From the NCBI RefSeq assembly GCF_002858715.1, contig NZ_PJZH01000015.1, positions 1 through 64,000 of the forward strand: a stretch of 64,000 nt of DNA, read 5' to 3'. Both the position numbers and the translations under genes were made by a program. Of the stretch, positions 58,401 through 64,000 are shown one piece after another (within the stretch, counting starts at the first letter, position 1; each line of letters begins with the position of its first letter). The DNA is from Chimaeribacter coloradensis. Lineage in GTDB: Bacteria; Pseudomonadota; Gammaproteobacteria; Enterobacterales; Enterobacteriaceae. Below the pieces are notes generated by a model that was not told the origin of the DNA, did no database searches, and saw only the letters and a program-made list of their open reading frames with translations.

Positions 58401-60833
58401 TCAGAGCGTGTGTTCAGTACGCGCGATAATATCATCCTGCGCGTCCGGCGATAAAGCCGTAAAGAACGCGGAATAGCCGGCGACGCGCACCACCAGGTCA
58501 CGGTACTGATCCGGCTGTGCCCTGGCCGCCAGCAGGGTGTCGCGCGACACGATGTTGTACTGCACGTGCCAGCCGTGGTGGACATCAAAGAAAGTGCGCA
58601 GCAGCGCCAGCAGTTTTTCGCGGTCGCGCGGGTTCTCCAGCGTCGACGGGTTGAGTTTCTGGTTCAGCAACACCCCGCCGAGGATCGCTGCCGTCGGCAG
58701 TTTCCCCAGGGAGTTGAACACCGCCGTGGGGCCGAGGGTATCGGTGCCGGAGGCGGGGCTGGCCCCCTCCGCCAGCGGCGTCCCGGCTTTGCGCCCGTCC
58801 GGCGTGGCCGGGGTGGCCGCCCCGAACGGCACGTTGGCGGAGATAGACGACGTCCCGGCGTAGTAGGTGCCGCCCAGCGGGCCGCGGCCAAAGCGGGTGT
58901 TGTGGTACTGCTTCAGCTCATCAATGTAGGTCTGGTAGGCGCGCACCAGCAGGTCATCCACCTCATCGCGGTCATTGCCGTATTTCGGCGCGCCGTTGAT
59001 CAGCCGCTGGCGCAGTTTTTCCCCGTCCAACCCGGCGAAATCAGCCGCCAGTGCCGCCGCCAGCTGCTGCTGGCCGATCACGCCCTGCTCAAACACCAGC
59101 GTGCGCACCGCGGCCAGGCTGTTGCCGAGGTTGGCGATGCCGACCTGTAACCCGGAGACCCAGTCATATTTCGCGCCGCCCTGTTTGATGCTTTTGCCGC
59201 GCTCAATGCAGTCATCCACCAGCGCCGAGCAGAGGATGTCGTGGGCGTTCTCTTCCAGCACCGTATCCACCACGCACTCAATCTCAATCGACTTGCGGGT
59301 GTAGTAGCGGATCTGGGTATCCCAGGCGGCCATCACCTCGTCAAAACTGCGGAAGTTGCCCTGGGAAAGCCCCTGTGCCTGCGGCAGGAACACCCGGCCG
59401 CTCTGGCTGTCGCGCCCCTGTTCCAGCGCGGCCAGCATCACGCGGGCAAAGTTGATAAAGCTCATGCCGGTGCAGCGGTAGCCCCATTTGCCGCCGACCG
59501 CCGTTTCAATGCAGCCGATGGCGGCGTAGTCGTAGGCGTCCTCGCGCGAGACGCCGAGCCTGATAAACTCCGGGATCACAATCTCATCGTTGTTGAACGC
59601 CGGCATCCCGAAGCCGCAGCGGATCACCTGCACACAGGCATCCATAAAATCATCACTGACCCCGCTGTGGTAGCGCACGCTGAGGTTAGGCTGGGTCGAG
59701 CGCAGGCGGCCGCAGGACTCCAGCACCGCATAGGAGAGCGGGTTGACCGCATCCACCGCCCGCCCGTCGGCCCAGCGCTGGCCGCCGATGGTGACGTTCT
59801 GGTAGAGCGGGCTGCCGGCTGAGGCCTTGGAGTGGCTGCCGGAGCGGATTTTGTTCACCTCCAGCAGTTTCAGCCAGCAGCTGTTGAGCAATTCTATCGC
59901 CTGTTCGCGCGGCAGTGCGCCGGTCAGCTCCACATCGCGCCGGTACCAGGGGTAGAGGTACTGGTCGAGGCGGCCGAAGGAGACGGAGTGGCCGTTGGAC
60001 TCAATCTGCAGTACCAGTTGCACGAAATAGCAGAGTTGCAGCGCCTGCCAGAAGGTCTGGGGCGGCTGGTGGGCGATTACCTCGCAGTTGGCCGCGATCG
60101 CCTGCAATTCGTCACGGCGGGCAGGGCGGGTCTCGTCTGCCGCCATGCGCCGCGCCAGATCGGCGAAGCGCAGGATATGGTCACTCAGCGCCGCCAGCGT
60201 AATATCTATCGCCTTCAGGAACTGCGCTTTGTGCAGGTCGTCCCAGTCGGTGAGGGCCAGCCGGTCGCGGCGTTCCGCGACTTTCTCACGCAGGCCATCC
60301 AGCCCCAGCTCAAGCAGCAGCGGGTAGTTCACCGCCAGGTGGGCGTCGCCGGAGGTCATATTGCCCTCTGCTTTGATAATGCCCGCCTCCAGCAGCGCTT
60401 TCTGTTCGTCGGTAAACATGCCGTAGCAGCGGTCCTGCACCGTCTGGCCGCGCCACCAGGGGCAGACCCGGTGCAGCACGGTTTTATCCTCCTCCGAGAT
60501 GGCGAACCCGGCACCGGGCCGGTCGGCCAGATCGTCGATCTCTTTCTCAATCCAGCTGACGGTGTATTCCGGGAAGATCGGTGCGGCGCGCACCCGGCTC
60601 GCCTGGTTGCCGACGATCAGCTCGTCATGCTTGATCCAGACAGTGCGCCGGGCGAGGTGGTGCGCCAGGGCGAGGGCGCGGCGCACCGGCAGCGGCTTGT
60701 CCTGATGCTGCTGGTAAATCTCGGTATAGTGCTGCGCCCGCTCGGTACAGATCGGCGGTTTCACAATCGACACCAGCGCCGCTTTGTGGGCGCGGATACG
60801 GTCACTCAGGGTATCAAGGTTGAGTTGGGTCAT
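58401..60833 (-). CDS. ybiW: YbiW, glycyl radical enzyme (pyruvate formate-lyase-like)
   Basis: An 810-residue glycyl radical enzyme of the length of E. coli YbiW. The catalytic cysteine is C441 in AIGCIETAVGG, with E443; the glycyl radical site is G786 in VVRVAGYSAFF. The GCIE motif with glutamate places it with the lyase/dehydratase-type enzymes rather than true PFL, which has two adjacent cysteines. I recall a recent assignment of E. coli YbiW as a 1,5-anhydroglucitol-6-phosphate lyase feeding an FSA-type aldolase; I could not check it. It is oxygen-sensitive by mechanism and coupled to ybiY, 4 bp upstream. Confidence 0.93.
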   Translation of the reverse strand: MTQLNLDTLSDRIRAHKAALVSIVKPPICTERAQHYTEIYQQHQDKPLPVRRALALAHHLARRTVWIKHDELIVGNQASRVRAAPIFPEYTVSWIEKEIDDLADRPGAGFAISEEDKTVLHRVCPWWRGQTVQDRCYGMFTDEQKALLEAGIIKAEGNMTSGDAHLAVNYPLLLELGLDGLREKVAERRDRLALTDWDDLHKAQFLKAIDITLAALSDHILRFADLARRMAADETRPARRDELQAIAANCEVIAHQPPQTFWQALQLCYFVQLVLQIESNGHSVSFGRLDQYLYPWYRRDVELTGALPREQAIELLNSCWLKLLEVNKIRSGSHSKASAGSPLYQNVTIGGQRWADGRAVDAVNPLSYAVLESCGRLRSTQPNLSVRYHSGVSDDFMDACVQVIRCGFGMPAFNNDEIVIPEFIRLGVSREDAYDYAAIGCIETAVGGKWGYRCTGMSFINFARVMLAALEQGRDSQSGRVFLPQAQGLSQGNFRSFDEVMAAWDTQIRYYTRKSIEIECVVDTVLEENAHDILCSALVDDCIERGKSIKQGGAKYDWVSGLQVGIANLGNSLAAVRTLVFEQGVIGQQQLAAALAADFAGLDGEKLRQRLINGAPKYGNDRDEVDDLLVRAYQTYIDELKQYHNTRFGRGPLGGTYYAGTSSISANVPFGAATPATPDGRKAGTPLAEGASPASGTDTLGPTAVFNSLGKLPTAAILGGVLLNQKLNPSTLENPRDREKLLALLRTFFDVHHGWHVQYNIVSRDTLLAARAQPDQYRDLVVRVAGYSAFFTALSPDAQDDIIARTEHTL

Positions 60834-60837
60834 GGTG

Positions 60838-61737
60838 CTATCCTCTTAACAGGGCGTCCAGGCCGCGCCGCCGGGCATAGTGCCGGGCAAAGGCCAGCAG
60901 CGCCGGGTCATCCAGCGGGGTGGCCGGTGCGGTGTAGGGTTGGTTCAGCAGGGCATACTTATTGATGCCGAGCGTGTGGTAGGGCAGGAAATGGATCTCT
61001 TTGCAGGCGGTCTCCTCTGCGGCAAAATCGATGATGGCGCGCAGCGAGGCGCAATCTGCATTGAACCCGGGGATCACCGGCACCCGCACAATCACCGGCA
61101 CCCCGGCCTCTGCCAGGCGGCGGAAATTGTTCATTACCCGCCGGGCGGAGCCGCCGGTCCAGTCACGGAAACGCGCCTCATCCACATGCTTCAGGTCAGC
61201 GAGCAGCAACGACAGGTGCGGCAGCGAAGGCGCGATGTAGTGCCAGGGCACATGCAGGCAGCTCTCCACGGCGGTGTGCAGCCCCTCGGCCCGGCAGCGC
61301 TGCAGCAGCGCGGCGCACGGTTCCGGCTGCATAAAGGGTTCGCCGCCGGAGAGCGTGACGCCGCCGCCGCTCTGCTGGTAGAACGGCCGGTCGCGCAGGA
61401 GGGTCGCCATCACCGCATCAAGATCCAGCGCCTCCCCGCAGAGCGCCAGCGCGCCGCTGGGGCAGCAGCCCGCCAGCACCGGCAGGTCAGCCTCCTGCAA
61501 CCGCTCGCGGTGCAGGATCAGCCCGTCAGCCTGATGGGTCACCCCCTCCGGCCGCGCCTGGCTGCACTCGCGGCAGCCGGCAATACAGAGGCGTGGGTCG
61601 AACAGCAGGTCGGGCGTGCGGGCGCGGCTCTCCGGGTTCTGGCACCAGCGGCAGCTCAGGGAGCAGCCTTTTAAAAACACCACGGTGCGGATGCCGGGGC
61701 CGTCGTGGGTTGAGTAACGTTGAAGATTAAACAGCAT
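60838..61737 (-). CDS. ybiY: YbiY, glycyl-radical-enzyme activase (radical SAM)
   Basis: A 299-residue activating enzyme that installs the glycyl radical on YbiW using SAM and a 4Fe-4S cluster. C25-x3-C29-x2-C32 binds the SAM cluster. An inserted ferredoxin-like region with clustered cysteines ([11 protein letters not shown] and GCCPSG, about 52-95) is typical of the activases of non-PFL glycyl radical enzymes. [13 protein letters not shown] binds SAM. GGAGG precedes ATG 61737. It is the first gene of the ybiY-ybiW transcript. Confidence 0.93.
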   Translation of the reverse strand: MLFNLQRYSTHDGPGIRTVVFLKGCSLSCRWCQNPESRARTPDLLFDPRLCIAGCRECSQARPEGVTHQADGLILHRERLQEADLPVLAGCCPSGALALCGEALDLDAVMATLLRDRPFYQQSGGGVTLSGGEPFMQPEPCAALLQRCRAEGLHTAVESCLHVPWHYIAPSLPHLSLLLADLKHVDEARFRDWTGGSARRVMNNFRRLAEAGVPVIVRVPVIPGFNADCASLRAIIDFAAEETACKEIHFLPYHTLGINKYALLNQPYTAPATPLDDPALLAFARHYARRRGLDALLRG

Positions 61738-61747
61738 AGCGCCTCCA

Positions 61748-61781
61748 TTTCGTTCGCAAATTAAAATGCTTCCGAACGAAA
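61748..61781. promoter_or_regulatory. Inverted-repeat operator and -10 of the ybiY promoter
   Basis: TTTCGTTCG (61748-61756) and CGAACGAAA (61773-61781) form a perfect 9-bp inverted repeat with a 16-bp spacer. TTTCG-rich repeats are typical of DeoR-family operators. On the minus strand the repeat brackets TTTAAT, the -10 candidate correctly spaced from the FNR box. A bound repressor would block RNA polymerase. YciT is the obvious candidate; this is inferred. Confidence 0.65.
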
Positions 61782-61787
61782 GTTATC

Positions 61788-61801
61788 TTGACCCGCATCA
61801 A
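61788..61801. promoter_or_regulatory. FNR-type box in the ybiY/fsa divergent region
   Basis: TTGAC-CCGC-ATCAA (plus strand) matches TTGAT-N4-ATCAA in nine of ten positions. For ybiY the TTTAAT -10 candidate starts 22 nt after the box, the spacing of a class II FNR promoter (-41.5). Anaerobic induction suits a glycyl radical enzyme. Confidence 0.72.
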
Positions 61802-61868
61802 GAAGAGGGCGGCTTTATCCGTTACCATGCGGGCGGTGTGACATTGCCCGACTAATCAGGAGAGTGAG

Positions 61869-62534
61869 ATGGAGTTATATCTGGATACGGCAGACGTGAA
61901 TGCCGTCAAACGCCTGGCGCGCATTCTGCCGCTGCACGGCGTGACCACCAACCCGAGCATTGTAGCCCGTGCCGGGAAGCCGCTGTGGGAGGTGCTGCCC
62001 GCGCTGCGTGATGCGCTGGGCGGCACCGGCAAACTCTTTGCCCAGGTGCTGGCGGAAGATGCAGACCACATGGTGGCAGAAGCACAGATGCTGACCCAGC
62101 GCGTGCCGGGGCTGGTGGTGAAAGTGCCGGTAAACGGCGAAGGGCTGGCGGCGCTGAAGACGCTGAAAAGCCTCGGTATCCCGACGCTCGGCACCGCGGT
62201 CTACGCCGCCGGGCAGGGGCTGCTGGGGGCGCTGGCCGGGGCGGAATATGTCGCCCCCTATGTGAACCGGCTGGATGCGCAGGGCAGTGACGGCATCGCC
62301 ATGGTGCGCCAGCTGCAATCGCTGCTGGACCAGCACGCCCCGCACGCCAGCGTGCTGGCAGCCAGTTTCCGCACCCCGCGCCAGGCGGTGGATTGCCTGC
62401 TGGCAGGCTGCCGGGCAATTACCCTGCCGGTGGATGTGGCAGAGCAGCTCTTTACCGCCCCGGCCGTGGACGCCGCCATCCAGGCATTCGGCAATGACTG
62501 GCAGGGCGCGTTCGGTTCCCGCCTGCTGAGCTGA
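61869..62534 (+). CDS. fsa: Fructose-6-phosphate aldolase
   Basis: A transaldolase-like class I aldolase. FSA cleaves fructose-6-P to dihydroxyacetone and glyceraldehyde-3-P but is more efficient with hydroxyacetone-type donors such as 1-deoxyfructose-6-P. The 221 residues have the Schiff-base K85 ([11 protein letters not shown]) and the tyrosine of the [11 protein letters not shown] block. AGGAG lies before the ATG. Divergent linkage to ybiY-ybiW is also seen in E. coli, where the gene is fsaA. Confidence 0.93.
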   Translation: MELYLDTADVNAVKRLARILPLHGVTTNPSIVARAGKPLWEVLPALRDALGGTGKLFAQVLAEDADHMVAEAQMLTQRVPGLVVKVPVNGEGLAALKTLKSLGIPTLGTAVYAAGQGLLGALAGAEYVAPYVNRLDAQGSDGIAMVRQLQSLLDQHAPHASVLAASFRTPRQAVDCLLAGCRAITLPVDVAEQLFTAPAVDAAIQAFGNDWQGAFGSRLLS

Positions 62535-62553
62535 CCGTACCGCCCACAATCAG

Positions 62554-62577
62554 GCCTGCCGCCCGGCAGGCTTTTTT
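62554..62577 (+). terminator. fsa terminator
   Basis: GCCTGCC (62554-62560), loop GCCC, GGCAGGC (62565-62571), T6. Confidence 0.93.
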
Positions 62578-62683
62578 ATGGCGGCAACCCGCCTGTTTTC
62601 CCGCCTTTTTTGAGAAAAATGAGATCTCACTGAGCTTTTTTATCCCGCCGTTATGTTAATGAACCGCTGACTTCACAAAAATA

Positions 62684-62696
62684 GAAACGGCGTTTC
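62684..62696 (+). promoter_or_regulatory. KdgR-type operator upstream of kdgT
   Basis: GAAAC-GGC-GTTTC is a perfect inverted repeat with A-rich flanks (AAAAATAGAAAC...GTTTCAAAAA), matching the KdgR box pattern GAAAC-N3-GTTTC known from pectin and KDG genes. It lies about 140 bp before the kdgT ATG. A separate 10-bp palindrome TGAGATCTCA sits at 62620-62629. Confidence 0.75.
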
Positions 62697-62833
62697 AAAA
62701 ATGCGGGCGAGATCATTTTTATTCACCGCGCGAACGGTTAATTTACTGGCCTATTGGCTCATCAATGAATGAGGCGCGCCGGCAGCAGTGGCCCCGCATC
62801 CGTTTTCTTAGTTCTCTGAGGCGAAAAAGTCCC

Positions 62834-63823
62834 ATGCAAATTAAACGTGCGATAGAAAAAATTCCGGGCGGCATGATGCTGGTGCCGCTGTTTATCGGGG
62901 CGCTGTGCCACACCTTTGCGCCGGATGCCGGGAAATATTTTGGCTCCTTTACCAATGGGTTAATCTCCGGTACGGTGCCGATTCTGGCGGTCTGGTTCTT
63001 CTGTATGGGCGCGTCGATCAAGCTCAGCGCCACCGGCACCGTGCTGCGGAAATCGGGCACGCTGGTGGTGACCAAAATTGCCGTGGCCTGGCTGGTGGCC
63101 GCGGTGGCCTCGCGGATATTGCCGGAAAACGGCGTGGAGATCGGCTTCTTTGCCGGGCTGTCTACCCTGGCGCTGGTGGCGGCGATGGACATGACCAACG
63201 GCGGCCTTTACGCCTCCATCATGCAGCAGTACGGCACCAAAGAGGAGGCGGGGGCCTTTGTGCTGATGTCGCTGGAGTCCGGCCCGCTGATGACCATGGT
63301 CATCCTCGGCACGGCGGGCATCGCCTCGTTTGAGCCGCATGTGTTCGTCGGTGCGGTGCTGCCGTTCCTGGTCGGCTTTGCCCTCGGCAACCTCGACCCG
63401 GAGCTGCGTGATTTCTTCGGCAAAGCGGTGCAGACCTTAATCCCGTTCTTCGCCTTCGCCCTGGGCAACACCATTAACCTGAGCGTGATTGCCCAGACCG
63501 GCCTGCTGGGTATCCTGCTGGGGGTGATGGTCATCATCATTACCGGCATCCCGCTGATTCTGGCTGACAAATTTATTGGCGGCGGTGACGGCACGGCGGG
63601 CGTGGCCGCCTCCAGCTCTGCCGGGGCCGCAGTGGCCACCCCGGTACTGATCGCGGAGATGGTGCCGGAGTTCCGCAGCGTGGCCCCGGCGGCCACGGCG
63701 CTGGTGGCGACGTCGGTGATTGTCACCTCGGTGCTGGTGCCGATTATCACCGCCATCTGGTCAAGAAAAGTAAAGAGTGCCCGGAAAAGCAGCCTCGACG
63801 AGCAGGCAGCGCACATTAAATAA
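62834..63823 (+). CDS. kdgT: 2-keto-3-deoxygluconate permease
   Basis: A proton-coupled importer of KDG, the pectin and uronate degradation intermediate. The 329 residues (E. coli KdgT 327) form about ten transmembrane helices. They start [20 protein letters not shown] and contain [17 protein letters not shown] and the glycine-rich [18 protein letters not shown] segment. ATG 62834 is chosen by family N-terminus; an upstream in-frame ATG at 62765 adds 23 unlikely residues. It is transcribed alone and ends in a terminator. Confidence 0.94.
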   Translation: MQIKRAIEKIPGGMMLVPLFIGALCHTFAPDAGKYFGSFTNGLISGTVPILAVWFFCMGASIKLSATGTVLRKSGTLVVTKIAVAWLVAAVASRILPENGVEIGFFAGLSTLALVAAMDMTNGGLYASIMQQYGTKEEAGAFVLMSLESGPLMTMVILGTAGIASFEPHVFVGAVLPFLVGFALGNLDPELRDFFGKAVQTLIPFFAFALGNTINLSVIAQTGLLGILLGVMVIIITGIPLILADKFIGGGDGTAGVAASSSAGAAVATPVLIAEMVPEFRSVAPAATALVATSVIVTSVLVPIITAIWSRKVKSARKSSLDEQAAHIK

Positions 63824-63845
63824 GCCATTTATATCCGTTAGCGGA

Positions 63846-63876
63846 AACCCTGCCCCTCACCGGGCGGGGTTTTTTA
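63846..63876 (+). terminator. kdgT terminator
   Basis: AACCCTGCCC (63846-63855) pairs, with one T-G wobble, with GGGCGGGGTT (63862-63871), followed by T5. From 63877 to the window end (63877-64000) no gene is visible. Confidence 0.85.
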
Positions 63877-64000
63877 TGTCTCACACAGCCCTTTTCAGAG
63901 GGGGTTCCTCCGGCACTATCCTGCTGTTTCTGAACGCCCTGTTTTGCTTAAACATTAACAGTGTTGTTTATTGATGTTTGTTGACTCCTCACTGCCCACG

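Overview
The window is a continuous stretch of chromosome from an Enterobacterales gammaproteobacterium, GC-rich in its genes, with no plasmid, phage, IS or CRISPR signature. Gene order largely follows the E. coli tyrT-purU-ychJ-rssB-galU-hns-tdk-adhE-ychE-opp-cls-tonB-yciABC-ompW-trp-rnm-yciO-rluB-btuR-yciK-sohB-yciN-topA-cysB-acnA-ribA-pgpB-lapAB-pyrF-yciH-osmB-yciT backbone. Several details point away from E. coli and towards a Serratia-like (Yersiniaceae) host: trpG and trpD are separate genes, the TrpL peptide ends in a Serratia-like R-A-V, galU is followed by a long-type ugd and a UDP-glucuronate epimerase, oppA is tandemly duplicated, and cobS-cobT sit beside btuR. The family assignment is an inference; no 16S rRNA lies in the window.

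Layout: 0-0.35 kb, two tRNA-Tyr genes with a stringent-type promoter. 0.4-8.4 kb, purU, ychJ, rssB (no rssA), galU-ugd-uge, hns and tdk. 8.5-20.5 kb, adhE with a perfect FNR box upstream, ychE, two OppA binding proteins and oppBCDF. 20.7-28.3 kb, yciU, clsA, the 57-residue gene yciY, yciI, tonB, yciABC, a cysteine-cluster protein, ompW with a perfect FNR box, and a BON lipoprotein. 28.4-35.2 kb, the complete trp operon on the minus strand with promoter, operator, TrpL and attenuator. 35.3-43.9 kb, rnm, yciO, a frameshifted small membrane-protein gene, rluB, a hairpin-rich leader, cobS-cobT, btuR, yciK, sohB, yciN. 44.3-56.4 kb, topA, cysB, acnA, ribA, pgpB, lapAB, pyrF, yciH, osmB.

The least routine part is 56.8-63.9 kb. 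A lone AraD-type L-ribulose-5-phosphate 4-epimerase is followed on the other strand by yciT (DeoR family), ybiW (glycyl radical enzyme) and ybiY (its radical-SAM activase), with fsa (fructose-6-phosphate aldolase) divergent from ybiY. In E. coli yciT lies far from the ybiWY-fsaA cluster. The 131-bp divergent region holds an FNR-type box spaced for a class II promoter and a perfect 9-bp inverted repeat (TTTCGTTCG/CGAACGAAA) bracketing the predicted -10. This suggests an anaerobically induced sugar-phosphate cleavage module with YciT as its local repressor. kdgT follows with its own KdgR-type box.

Starts were re-chosen for ychJ, tdk, ychE, oppA1, oppA2, yciU, yciB, yciC, ompW, the BON lipoprotein, trpA, trpCF, trpE, rnm, yciO, cobS, btuR, ribA, pgpB, pyrF, yciT and kdgT from Shine-Dalgarno position and known family N-termini. 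All assignments rest on reading the sequence and remembered families; no database search was run.
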